A DNA stretch of 64,000 bases from JAHFDS01 sp964593795 (GTDB lineage Bacteria; Myxococcota_A; Polyangia; JAHFDS01), in contig CAZQJC010000221.1 of assembly GCA_964593795.1 (NCBI GenBank), forward strand, positions 1-64,000, given 5' to 3'. The stretch's first letter is position 1; each line of letters opens with the position of its first letter. This document shows positions 11,082 to 19,581 of this stretch, one piece after another. The notes under the pieces are model-generated. The model saw only the letters and a list, made by a program, of their open reading frames with translations. It ran no database searches and had not been told where the DNA came from. A program made the translations under genes and the position numbers.

Positions 11082-11731
11082 GGCTTCGGGCGCGCGGCCT
11101 TCTCGTCGAGGCCCGAGGTCCCGAAGCGCCGGTCGAGCTCGGCGAGCACGTCGGCGACGGGGACCCCGCGGCTGCCGAGGGCGACCATCGTGTGGAAGAG
11201 CAGGTCCGCGGCCTCGGACACCACGCGCGCGGGCTCGCCCGCGGCCAGCTCCGCGCCGAGCTCGCCCGCCTCCTCGCGCAGCTTGGCCGCGATCTTGTCC
11301 GGCCCCTCGTCGAAGAGGCGCCGCACGTACGAGTGCGATCCGGGCGGGAGCGCCGCGCGCGCCGCGACCGTCGCCTCGAGCGCGTCGAGCGTGCCTCCGC
11401 CGGGCGCGCCGAAGCAGGAGCGAGTCCCCGTGTGGCACGTCGGGCCGGCGGGCAGCGCCTTGACGAGCAGCGTGTCGCCGTCGCAGTCGAGCGCGAGCGA
11501 GCGCACCGCGAGCACGTGGCCGCTCGACTCGCCCTTCTGCCAGAGGCGACCCCGCGAGCGCGACCAGAACCACACCACGCGGGCGCCCAGCGTGCGAGCG
11601 AGCGACTCCGCGTTCATCCAGCCCACCATGAGCACCTCGCCTGTCTGCGCGTGCGTCACCACGGCGGTCACGAGGCCCCGGTCGTCGAAGCGGACGACAC
11701 TCGGATCGAAGGAAGCGCTTTCGGGCGTCAC
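11078..11731 (-). CDS. hisIE: Bifunctional phosphoribosyl-AMP cyclohydrolase / phosphoribosyl-ATP pyrophosphatase
   Basis: Carries steps 2 and 3 of histidine synthesis on one 217-aa chain, the normal fused length. The HisI half (about 1-115) shows GWMNAESL, FWSRSRGRLWQKGE and the zinc/metal segment with AGPTCHTGTRSCF. The HisE half (about 120-217) shows SYVRRLFDEG, KIAAKLREEAGEL and the helix EAADLLFHTMV. The GTG start at 11731 fits the conserved beginning; no ATG fits better. Other his genes (hisH, hisA, hisF) lie 6-9 kb away on the same strand, so the pathway is split in this region. Confidence 0.95.
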
Positions 11732-11797
11732 GGCTATGATCTTCGCAAGAATGCGCCTGCGGAGCCACGGGCAGCGCGATTTTCGCCGGAGCGCGGC

Positions 11798-13066
11798 TTG
11801 AACGCCGACGACTACGCGGCGCTCGCGCGGCGCCTCCTCGCGACGGGCATCCTGTCGGACCCGTGGATCGACGGCCAGCCGCGCTTCGACCCGCGGCCCC
11901 TCGTGCTCTCCGCCGACGAGGCGCGCACGTACGCCGTCGCCGCGGAGGCCATCGCGGGCGCCCACGAGGCCCTGTGCCAGCTCGTGGCGGCCGAGCCCGA
12001 GCACCTCGAGCGCTTCTTCGGCCTCTCGCCGGTGCAGCGCCTCATGTGGGAGACCTCGGCGCCGCTCTGGCACGGCCTCGCGCGCGCCGACGTGTTCCCC
12101 ACCGACGCGGGCCTCGCGATCTGCGAGCTCAACAGCGACACGCCGAGCGGCGAGGCCGAGGCGATGCTGCTCAACGCCGCCGTGGCGGTGGACCACCCCG
12201 ACCTCGTCGATCCCAACACCGGGCTCGAGGGCCGCTACTGCGCGCTCGTCGAGCACCTCGCCGCGGAGCTCGCGGGGCGTCGGCCGCCGCTCACGATCGG
12301 CATCGTCTACCCGACCGAGATGCCCGAGGACCTGTCGATGATCCAGCTCTACCGGAGCTGGTTCGCCGCGCGCGGCTGGTCGGTCGTCCTCGGCTCGCCC
12401 TACAACCTCCAGCCCGCACCGGGCGCGCGCGTGGCGCTCTTCGGTCAGCCGCTCGACGTGGTGGTCCGCCACTACAAGACGGACTGGTGGGGCGAGCGCC
12501 TCCCGCCGTGGGCGGACGCGCACCCGTACGAGGACCCGGCGCCGCTGTCCGGCCCGCTCGGGTGCCTGCTGCACGCGGCGATCGAGGGCACGGTCGCGAT
12601 CGTCAACCCCTTCGGCTCCGTGCTGCCGCAGAACAAGCGCGCGATGGCGTTCCTGTGGGAGGAGATGGCGCGCTTCGCCCCGGACGTGCAGGCCGCCGTG
12701 CGCGCGTTCCTGCCCGAGACGCGCAGGCTCGAGCGCATGGACCTGGCGCGGCTCGAGCGCGAGCGGACGCTGTGGGTCGTCAAGAGCGACTACGGCTGCG
12801 AGGGGGACGAGGTGATCGTGGGCGCGGAGGTCACGGACGCCGAGTGGCGCGAGGTGCTCGGCGCGGCGCTCCCCGGCCGCTGGGTGGCGCAGCGGCGCTT
12901 CTCGGTGCAGCCGGACGACCTCGGGCGATCGTTCAACCTGGGCGTGTACCTGGTCGCCGGCCGGACCGCCGGGTTCTTCGCCCGGGCCTCCGAGGGCCCC
13001 ACGGATTATAGTTCCCTCACCGTGCCGACACTCGTGCGCGGGGTGTGGGAGCCCGACGATGAGTGA
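11798..13066 (+). CDS. Glutathionylspermidine synthase-like ATP-grasp ligase
   Basis: A 422-aa protein of the glutathionylspermidine-synthase preATP-grasp/ATP-grasp family (YgiC/YjfC type), which forms an amide or peptide bond using ATP. Supporting segments are ICELNSDTPSGEAE, HYKTDWWGERLP, NPFGSVLPQNKRAMAFLWEE, VVKSDYGCEGDEV and a late SFNLGVYL. It lacks an amidase domain, so it is a stand-alone ligase. The substrate is unknown; in enterobacteria such ligases sit next to small low-complexity membrane proteins, as here. A TTG at 11798 is the only plausible start after the divergent hisIE gene. Its end overlaps the next gene by eight bases. Confidence 0.85.
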   Translation: MNADDYAALARRLLATGILSDPWIDGQPRFDPRPLVLSADEARTYAVAAEAIAGAHEALCQLVAAEPEHLERFFGLSPVQRLMWETSAPLWHGLARADVFPTDAGLAICELNSDTPSGEAEAMLLNAAVAVDHPDLVDPNTGLEGRYCALVEHLAAELAGRRPPLTIGIVYPTEMPEDLSMIQLYRSWFAARGWSVVLGSPYNLQPAPGARVALFGQPLDVVVRHYKTDWWGERLPPWADAHPYEDPAPLSGPLGCLLHAAIEGTVAIVNPFGSVLPQNKRAMAFLWEEMARFAPDVQAAVRAFLPETRRLERMDLARLERERTLWVVKSDYGCEGDEVIVGAEVTDAEWREVLGAALPGRWVAQRRFSVQPDDLGRSFNLGVYLVAGRTAGFFARASEGPTDYSSLTVPTLVRGVWEPDDE

Positions 13067-14627
13067 CGACTACAAGAAGCCCGGCGCACCGAAGCCCGAG
13101 GCGCCCGAGCCCGAGGCGCCCGAGCCCGCGTCCGACGACAAGCCCTTCGTGCAGAAGGCGGACGTCAGAAGGCCCGGCGTGCGCGGCGCGCGCTGGTGGC
13201 ACGAGGGGATGTCGTCGAGCGCCCGGGCGCAGGCGGACTCGTCGCGGCGCGGCGCGCTGCGCAAGCTCGCCGTGCTGGCCGGGGCCGGCGTGCTCGTGGG
13301 CGGCGGCGTCGGCGTCTACTACGCCGTCAGGAAGCCCGACGACGTCGAGACCAGCGCCGACTCGCTCGAGCTGCAGAAGCGCGAGGGCTGGGACGTCGGC
13401 GATCCCGGCGGGCCGCTCGAGCTGCCCGGCGAGACCGCGATGGACGCCGAGGGCTCGGCCTCCTGGCGCGGCAGCCTCGACGACACGCTCGCAGGCACGC
13501 TCGCGCCCGCGCAGGTGCGCCTGCAGCCGTTCCAGGTGCCGACGCTGTTCCAGGTGGTGGGCCTGCCGCAGTCGGCGAGCCTGCGCCAGGCGCTGCGGCC
13601 CATCCACACGCCGCAGATGGAGCAGGCCTTCGGCCGCGCGACCGCGCTCGGAGAGCTCTTTGCTGCGGTCGAGTGGCCGACCGACACCGCCGTCGTGATC
13701 GATCTGCCGGGGCCCGAGGCCGTGGCGGCCGCGGCGGCGCTCGCGCCGCACTTCGAGCCGGTGTTCGTGCTCGACAACTGGCCACACCCGCTCGGCGTGG
13801 TCCCCTCGCACCTGACGCTGGCGGCCGCGCTCTACTACCTGCCCGCGTTCCGCCAGGGCAAGGCCGCGCGCACGCAGAAGGCGGCGCCCGTCTTCGTGCT
13901 CGATCGCAACCGCCTCGCCAGCTACCGCGACGACGGCGACCGGTTCGACAACCGCTACACGGCGCGCCTGCCGGGGGCGGACGCGCTGCGCAAGCTCGAC
14001 GTCAAGCACGTCCTCTACGTGACGCCCGACGACAAGCAGCTCGGCGAGCTCGACGACCTCAACGACGAGATGGTCGCGCTCGACAAGGCGGGCATCGACG
14101 TCAAGGTGGTCGCGATGAGCGACTTCCAGCCGGGCGAGTCGAACGACCAGGGCGCGGAGACGACGGCGCTCCTGGCGGCGCCAGGCAGGCCGGCGCCCGA
14201 CGGCGGGACCGCGGTGGCAGCGGCGGGCGCGGCGGGCACGCCGGGTGCGCACGCGGCGAACGCGACGACGGTGGTGCACCACTACCACTACGGCTCGCCG
14301 CTCTATGGCTCCTACTGGTTCTGGAGCGCCTACGCCTGGCACGCGCCGCCGCGCGTGATCATGGTGCCGGGGCGTGCGGCGCCGCCGCCACCGCCGCCGA
14401 GGCCCTCGAACCTCTCGAGCGGCCACGTGTTCCGGCCGTCGCCGCGGCCGACCGTGTTCTCGAGCCGCACGGTGGGCGGCGTCGCGAGCGGCGTCGGCAA
14501 GCAGAAGCCGAGCGGCTTCGGGCGCGTGTCGTACCGCGCGAGCGCGCAGACGGGCCGCTTCGTCAGCCCGAGCCTCGGCCGCTCCGGCTCCTTCGGCCGG
14601 ACGCGCTACGGCGGCACTTCGGCCTAG
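13059..14627 (+). CDS. Membrane-anchored protein with low-complexity C-terminal tail, unknown function
   Basis: A 522-aa protein: a charged Pro/Glu-rich N-terminus with PEAPEPEAPEPA, one membrane helix near residues 70-90, a folded central region (about 110-350) with alternating acidic patches, then a low-complexity tail with VVHHYHYG, YWFWSAYAWHA, a poly-Pro stretch, and Ser/Gly/Arg-rich residues to the end. No family was recognised. The layout (ligase gene overlapping an anchored, Ser/Gly-rich-tailed protein) recalls the ygiC/ygiB pair of enterobacteria, where YgiB also ends in a Ser/Gly-rich tail. Whether the tail is a substrate of the ligase is speculation. Confidence 0.7.
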   Translation: MSDDYKKPGAPKPEAPEPEAPEPASDDKPFVQKADVRRPGVRGARWWHEGMSSSARAQADSSRRGALRKLAVLAGAGVLVGGGVGVYYAVRKPDDVETSADSLELQKREGWDVGDPGGPLELPGETAMDAEGSASWRGSLDDTLAGTLAPAQVRLQPFQVPTLFQVVGLPQSASLRQALRPIHTPQMEQAFGRATALGELFAAVEWPTDTAVVIDLPGPEAVAAAAALAPHFEPVFVLDNWPHPLGVVPSHLTLAAALYYLPAFRQGKAARTQKAAPVFVLDRNRLASYRDDGDRFDNRYTARLPGADALRKLDVKHVLYVTPDDKQLGELDDLNDEMVALDKAGIDVKVVAMSDFQPGESNDQGAETTALLAAPGRPAPDGGTAVAAAGAAGTPGAHAANATTVVHHYHYGSPLYGSYWFWSAYAWHAPPRVIMVPGRAAPPPPPPRPSNLSSGHVFRPSPRPTVFSSRTVGGVASGVGKQKPSGFGRVSYRASAQTGRFVSPSLGRSGSFGRTRYGGTSA

Positions 14628-14672
14628 CAGCGAGGGCCGCTGCGTGGTGAATCCCTAGCCCCAGGAGAGCGC

Positions 14673-15284
14673 GTGGGCGGTCAGAACGGACACGGGACCT
14701 ACGAGATGGAGTACGTCTTCTTCGGCCTGCAGGTGGTGGTCAAGGCGATCCGCGGCGACGAGCTGCGCGCCAAGCTCCACAAGGTGATGGCAGAGGCGTC
14801 GAGCGAGCAGTCGCTCGCCGACAAGCGCAGCTTCTACAAGAAGCTCGTCGGCGTCCTCGTGGACGCGATGCCGGTGTTCGAGAAGGGCTTCTGGGACTAC
14901 CTCACCGAGGGCGCCCAGGAGGAGTTCGACGGCTGGTGCGCGGAGATCGAGGGCACCATCGCCACCGAGGAGGAGGAGCTCGGCAAGGCGGCCGACGAGA
15001 CGCACCGCCTGACCACCGACAAGGACTTCGTGATCGTGTCGGTGATGCTGCTCGTCGAGCGAGGGAGCCCGAGCGACGACACGCTCGCGGCGAGGTGTGA
15101 CCTGCCGGAGGCGGAGTACTTCACGCGGCAGACGTTCGCGCACCTCCTGCACACGCTGCCGATGCTGTCGTTCCAGAACGTGCAGGCCGACGCGATCTAC
15201 CTCGCGCCCGGCAACGAGGAGGACGGCTTCGCGTTCGACGATCTCATCGGCGAGGGCTACGAGTACCTCAAGGACCTGCGGTAA
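14673..15284 (+). CDS. Conserved-looking acidic protein of unknown function
   Basis: A 203-aa soluble, acidic, largely helical protein without signal peptide or membrane segment. Residues 10-160 contain regularly spaced hydrophobics; WDYLTEGAQEEFDGW and HLLHTLPMLSFQNVQ look like well-packed helices. No catalytic motif was found. The GTG start at 14673 is preceded by AGGAG at 14663-14667. It follows the ligase/tail-protein pair by 45 bp on the same strand and precedes a glycosyltransferase by 17 bp, so it may belong to either unit. Confidence 0.7.
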   Translation: MGGQNGHGTYEMEYVFFGLQVVVKAIRGDELRAKLHKVMAEASSEQSLADKRSFYKKLVGVLVDAMPVFEKGFWDYLTEGAQEEFDGWCAEIEGTIATEEEELGKAADETHRLTTDKDFVIVSVMLLVERGSPSDDTLAARCDLPEAEYFTRQTFAHLLHTLPMLSFQNVQADAIYLAPGNEEDGFAFDDLIGEGYEYLKDLR

Positions 15285-15301
15285 CGGGGTCCAGCGAGCG
15301 C

Positions 15302-16045
15302 GTGCGCGTCTGCGTCGTCGTGCCCGCGCTGAACGAGGCCTCGCGCCTCGCGAGCGGGCGCGTGCTGGAGGTGCTGGCGGATCCCGACGTCTCGCTCGTC
15401 CTGGTGGACGACGGGTCCACCGACGGGACGCGCGCCGTGATGGAGAACCTCGCGCTGCGCGCTCCGGGGAGGGTCGTGGTCAGGGTGCTCCCGCGCAACC
15501 GCGGCAAGGCGGAGGCGGTGCGCCTCGGCCTGCAGGCCGGGATCGCCGCGGGCGCGTGGGCCGTCGGCTATCTCGACGCGGACCTCGCGACGCCGCCGAG
15601 CGAGCTCCTGCGGCTCGTCGCGCACCTGCGCGCCCAGCCGGCGCGGCGGGCCGTCCTCGGCGCACGCGTGGCGATGCTCGGCCGGGACATCCGGCGGAGC
15701 ATGCTCCGGCATTACACCGGGCGCGTGTTCGCGACGGCCGCGAGCCTCGCGCTCGGCGTGGCGGTCTACGACACGCAGTGCGGAGCCAAGCTGTTCCGCG
15801 TCGACGCCACGCTGGCCGGCGCGCTCGCCGAGCCGTTCGCGGACCGCTGGGCGTTCGACGTCGAGCTGCTCGCGCGCCTTCTTCGTGGCTCTGTCGGCGC
15901 GCCGGGCTGGCCCTGCTGCGCCATCGAGGAGGTGCCGCTCCTCTGCTGGCAGGACGGCGGCGACTCCAAGGTGCGCCTCGGCGCCGCCCTGCGGGCGACG
16001 CTGTCGCTCGCGCGCCTCGCGCTCCGGCACCGGCGCGCTGACTGA
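15302..16045 (+). CDS. Family 2 glycosyltransferase, dolichyl-phosphate glucosyltransferase-like
   Basis: A 247-aa GT2 enzyme of the DPM/DPG-synthase type, expected to transfer a sugar from a nucleotide sugar to a polyprenyl phosphate. VVVPALNEASRL begins the GT-A fold; VLVDDGSTDGT and YLDADLATPP give the nucleotide- and metal-binding acids; VYDTQCGAKLFR and WAFDVELLAR are typical of the DPG subgroup. No C-terminal membrane helices are present, so the protein should be peripheral. It opens the polysaccharide region on the plus strand and converges on the epimerase gene with only eight bases between. Confidence 0.85.
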   Translation: MRVCVVVPALNEASRLASGRVLEVLADPDVSLVLVDDGSTDGTRAVMENLALRAPGRVVVRVLPRNRGKAEAVRLGLQAGIAAGAWAVGYLDADLATPPSELLRLVAHLRAQPARRAVLGARVAMLGRDIRRSMLRHYTGRVFATAASLALGVAVYDTQCGAKLFRVDATLAGALAEPFADRWAFDVELLARLLRGSVGAPGWPCCAIEEVPLLCWQDGGDSKVRLGAALRATLSLARLALRHRRAD

Positions 16046-16053
16046 GGCTGGCG

Positions 16054-17196
16054 TCAGCCGCGGACGAGGCCGGCCGCTTCCAGCTCGCGCAGGCCCTCGG
16101 CCACGCGGTCCGTCGGGCGCTCGCCCTTGCACCACTCGATGAGCGGCCCGAGCGACTCGGAAAACGCGTGCTCCGCGGAGAACCCGAGGACCTGCCGAGC
16201 CCGCCCGGGATCGGCGACGCAGTGGCGGATGTCGCCCGCGCGGAACTTGCCGAGGCGCTCCGGGGCGATCGCGAGCCCGAGCGCGCGAGAGAGCGCCTCC
16301 CCGACGGCGAGCACGGTGGTCGGCCGGCCCGTGCCGACGTTGAGCGCCTCCGCCCCCGGCAGCTCGCTCTCGGTGGCCATCACGACCGCGCGCGCCACGT
16401 CGCGCACGTCGATGAAGTCGCGGCTCTGCAGGCCATCCTCGAAGACGAGCGGCGGCTGACCGGCGAGGAGGCGCCCGAGGAAGATCGCGGCCACGCCGGT
16501 GTAGGGGTTCGACAGGCTCTGCCGCGGGCCGAAGACGTTGAAGAAGCGCAGCGCCAGCGTCGGCAACCCATACGCCTTACCGAATGCGATGCAGAGGTCC
16601 TCCTGGTGCTTCTTCGTCGCGGCGTAGACGCTCGTGAGATCGGCGGGCTTGGCCTCGCTCGTGGGCGCGGGCGCGAGGTCCTCGTCGCAGCGCGCGCACG
16701 GCACCTCCCAGCGGTGCGCCGAGAGCCGCGCGTCTTCGCGCGCGCCGGGCTCCGTGCCGCCGCACCTGCCGCAGCGGTAGGCGCCCTCTCCGTAGAGGCT
16801 CATCGAGGAGGCGACCACGAGCCGGCGCAGGTGCCTGGCCCGGGGGACCAGCGCCTCGAGGAGGATCCCCGTGCCGTGGCAGTTCGACAGCGTGTAGTAG
16901 GCCGGCTGGTACATCGACTGGCCGACGCCCACGGTCGCGGCGAGGTGCACGACGCGCGTCCCGTCGTCGAGCGCGCGCCCGACCTCCACCGGGCACGTGA
17001 CGTCGCCGAGGTGGAAGCGCACCCGGCCGGCGCGCACGTGGCCCTCGATGTGCCTGGGCGTCGCGGCGCCCCCGCCGTGGACCTGCGGGTCGAGGCTGTC
17101 GAGGACCGTGACGTCGTGGCCGCGATCGACGAGCCGGTCGACCACGAACGAGCCGATGAAGCCGGCGCCGCCGGTCACGAGGACACGCTCCGTCAC
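16054..17196 (-). CDS. NAD-dependent epimerase, dTDP-L-rhamnose 4-epimerase-like
   Basis: A 380-aa extended short-chain dehydrogenase: VTGGAGFIGS at the N-terminus binds NAD, the active-site Ser/Tyr/Lys are in VASSMSLYG and VYAATKKHQE, and RFFNVFGPRQ and SRDFIDVRDVA follow. Between the first two lies an insertion with paired cysteines (CGRCG, then CARC about 27 residues on), which I associate with the dTDP-L-rhamnose 4-epimerase subgroup and which may bind zinc. It likely makes a 4-epimerised nucleotide sugar for the polysaccharide. The GTG start overlaps the hisF TGA. Confidence 0.85.
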   Translation of the reverse strand: MTERVLVTGGAGFIGSFVVDRLVDRGHDVTVLDSLDPQVHGGGAATPRHIEGHVRAGRVRFHLGDVTCPVEVGRALDDGTRVVHLAATVGVGQSMYQPAYYTLSNCHGTGILLEALVPRARHLRRLVVASSMSLYGEGAYRCGRCGGTEPGAREDARLSAHRWEVPCARCDEDLAPAPTSEAKPADLTSVYAATKKHQEDLCIAFGKAYGLPTLALRFFNVFGPRQSLSNPYTGVAAIFLGRLLAGQPPLVFEDGLQSRDFIDVRDVARAVVMATESELPGAEALNVGTGRPTTVLAVGEALSRALGLAIAPERLGKFRAGDIRHCVADPGRARQVLGFSAEHAFSESLGPLIEWCKGERPTDRVAEGLRELEAAGLVRG

Positions 17197-17972
17197 GTCG
17201 GGAGCTCCCTGACCACGACGCCGCGCGCGGCGAGGAAGCGCTTGGCCTCGGGGATCGTGTGCTCGCGAAAGTGGAAGAGCGACGCCACGAGCACCGCATC
17301 GGCGCCCGCGGCGAGACCCTCGGCGAGGTGCTCGAGCGTGCCAGCGCCGCCCGAGGCGATGACGGGCACGCCCACGCACGAGGTGACGGCCCGGAGCAGC
17401 TCGAGGTCGTAGCCAGCGCGCGTGCCGTCGCGGTCCATGCTCGTCAGCAGGAGCTCTCCGGCGCCATTTTCAGCCATGCGCACGCACCATTCGATCGCGT
17501 CGAGCTCGGTGGCCTTGCGCCCGCCGTGCGTGAACACGCGCCAGCGCGCACCGTCCCGCTTGGCGTCGACCGCCACCACGATGGCCTGCGCCCCGAACCG
17601 ATCCGCCGCGCGCGCCACGAGCGTCGGGTCCTCGACCACGGCCGTGTTCATCGCGACCTTGTCGGCCCCGGCGAGCAAGAGGCGCCGCACGTCCTCGACC
17701 GTGCGCACCCCGCCGCCCACGGACAGCGGCATCATCACGCGCTCGGCGACGCGCGCGACCACGTGGTCGATCGTCTCGCGCCCCTCGTGCGACGCGGTGA
17801 TGTCGAGGAACGTGAGCTCGTCCGCACCCTCGGCGTCGTAGCGCTCCGCGGCCTCCACCGGATCGCCGGCGTCGCGCAGGCCCTCGAAGTTGACGCCCTT
17901 GACCACGCGCCCGTCCCGCACGTCGAGGCACGGGATGATGCGCTTGGCGAGGGTGCTCGGTCGGGTGGTCAT
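17193..17972 (-). CDS. hisF: Imidazole glycerol phosphate synthase cyclase subunit
   Basis: A 259-aa (beta/alpha)8 protein, standard length, which uses ammonia from HisH to form imidazole glycerol phosphate. The N-terminal catalytic strand IIPCLDVRDG holds Asp17; the second catalytic Asp lies in TSMDRDGTRAGYD; phosphate-binding GGGVRT and ASGGAG are present. It sits downstream of an FkbM methyltransferase gene whose TGA overlaps the hisF ATG. With hisH and hisA upstream in the same run, it most likely serves histidine synthesis rather than a sugar amidation of the WbpG/HisF-like kind. Confidence 0.95.
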   Translation of the reverse strand: MTTRPSTLAKRIIPCLDVRDGRVVKGVNFEGLRDAGDPVEAAERYDAEGADELTFLDITASHEGRETIDHVVARVAERVMMPLSVGGGVRTVEDVRRLLLAGADKVAMNTAVVEDPTLVARAADRFGAQAIVVAVDAKRDGARWRVFTHGGRKATELDAIEWCVRMAENGAGELLLTSMDRDGTRAGYDLELLRAVTSCVGVPVIASGGAGTLEHLAEGLAAGADAVLVASLFHFREHTIPEAKRFLAARGVVVRELPT

Positions 17973-18871
17973 CGCCGCAGCAGGGCCTCGGGATCCGTCG
18001 TGGTCAGCAGGTAGTTCAGCCATTCGGGGTGGCCCACGATGCGATCCTGGCGCACCGGCCCGCCGGGCGTGAGGAGAAAGTACCGGTAGCCGAAGGGGCC
18101 GAGGATGCGCTCGAGCGCGGGGCCGTCCGCGCGATCGAGCACCTCACAGACGATGGTGGGCCGGTGCTCGTCGAGGATGCGCCGCATGCCAGCGAGCACG
18201 TCGGGCTCCGTCGTCTCCGTGTCGATCTTCACGAGGTCGATCGGCCCGCGACCGGCGAGGTGCTCGTCGAGCGTGACGCAGGTGACGCGGAGCGGGCGCA
18301 CCTCACCGCCGGATCCGACCATGAACTGGCGCGACAGGCTGACGCTCGACGGCAGGAGGGTCGACGCCGGGCCCGTCCAGAGGTCGACCTCCCCGGGCTC
18401 GCGCCCGACCGCCGCGCGGACGCACTCGACGTTCTGCAGGCCGTTCTCTCGTACGTTGCGCTCGAGGCGCTCGAACATGGCGGGAACGGGCTCGAAGGCG
18501 ATCACCTGCCCGCCGGGGTTGGCGTGGGCGGCGAGCAGCGCGAAGTAGCCCACGTAGGCGCCGACGTCGAGGGTCCTTCGCGACCGGCTCGCCAGCTCGA
18601 AGAAGAGCGTGGTCGTCTCGGGCTCGTAGCCGGCCATCCCGCGCCAGAAGAGCTGCGTCGAGATCCAGTCGTCGGCGCGGGACCATAGCGCGAGCACGTG
18701 GCCATTCGGCAGGCGGACCTCCGTCCGGCCCGCGCGGTGCACGTGCTTGACGATCCACTCGGGCCGCAGGCCGCCCGCTGCGTCCAGCAGCGCACGCGCT
18801 GGCCCCGTCAGCAGGGGGTTGACCCTCGGCGAGGCCCGCGCGTCCCGGATCAGCTTCGAGACGGCGCCCAT
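17969..18871 (-). CDS. FkbM-family methyltransferase
   Basis: A 300-aa class I SAM-dependent methyltransferase of the FkbM type, typically O-methylating a sugar or polyketide hydroxyl. Motif I is TLDVGAYVGYFALLAA; VIAFEPVP, NVRENGLQNVECV and DLVKIDTETTEPDVLAG are the expected family segments. It is coupled to both neighbours: its ATG shares a base with the hisA TGA, and its TGA overlaps the hisF ATG. A likely polysaccharide methyltransferase inserted between two histidine genes is unusual. Confidence 0.88.
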   Translation of the reverse strand: MGAVSKLIRDARASPRVNPLLTGPARALLDAAGGLRPEWIVKHVHRAGRTEVRLPNGHVLALWSRADDWISTQLFWRGMAGYEPETTTLFFELASRSRRTLDVGAYVGYFALLAAHANPGGQVIAFEPVPAMFERLERNVRENGLQNVECVRAAVGREPGEVDLWTGPASTLLPSSVSLSRQFMVGSGGEVRPLRVTCVTLDEHLAGRGPIDLVKIDTETTEPDVLAGMRRILDEHRPTIVCEVLDRADGPALERILGPFGYRYFLLTPGGPVRQDRIVGHPEWLNYLLTTTDPEALLRR

Positions 18872-19581
18872 CAGGCGCACGCCAGCGCCTCGGCGAGAGT
18901 GACCTTGCCCTCGTACAGCGCGCGGCCGAGGACGCATTCCTGGATGCCGGCGGCCCGCAACTCGTGCAGGTGGGCGACGCTGCCGACGCCGCCCGAGGCG
19001 ATGACGGGGATCTGCACCGCGCGCTGCAGGGCGGCGGTCGCCTCGACGTTCGGGCCGACGCCGAGCCCGTCGCGCCGGACGTCCGTGTAGAGGACCGCGG
19101 CCGCGCCCACGCTCGCGGCCTCGCGCGCGAGGTCGACCACCGAACGATCGGAGGCCGCAGTCCAGCCGCGCGTCAGCACGCGGCCGTCTCTTCCGTCGAC
19201 GGCCACCACGATGCGACCCGGATGACGCGCGCAGAGCGATGCGAGCAGGGCCGCGTCCTCCGCGACCGCCGTCCCGAGCACCACCCGATCGGCCCCGAGC
19301 GCCACGAGGTGCGCGACCGCCTCCGCCGTCCGGAGGCCGCCCCCGATCTGCAGCGGCACACGCGCTCGCGCGATGAGCCGCGCGAGGAGCGCAGCTTGCC
19401 CAGGCGGGCCATCGAAGGCGCCGTCCAGGTCGACCAGGTGGACCCGGCGCGCGCCGCCCGCCGCGAGCTCGTCGAGCACCTCGGCCGGATCGTCGCGGTA
19501 CACGACCGCGGACTCACGCCGCCCCTCGGCGAGGCGGACGACCTTGCCCCCGAGCAGATCGATCGCGGGGATCACCTCCAT
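18871..19581 (-). CDS. hisA: ProFAR isomerase
   Basis: Isomerises ProFAR in histidine synthesis. The 236-aa barrel starts MEVIPAIDLLGGKVVRL with catalytic Asp8; the second catalytic Asp is in YTDVRRDG; phosphate sites are QIGGGLRT and IASGGVGS. Length and motifs are normal. The ATG overlaps the hisH TGA by one base, and the TGA overlaps the FkbM gene start. Confidence 0.95.
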   Translation of the reverse strand: MEVIPAIDLLGGKVVRLAEGRRESAVVYRDDPAEVLDELAAGGARRVHLVDLDGAFDGPPGQAALLARLIARARVPLQIGGGLRTAEAVAHLVALGADRVVLGTAVAEDAALLASLCARHPGRIVVAVDGRDGRVLTRGWTAASDRSVVDLAREAASVGAAAVLYTDVRRDGLGVGPNVEATAALQRAVQIPVIASGGVGSVAHLHELRAAGIQECVLGRALYEGKVTLAEALACA

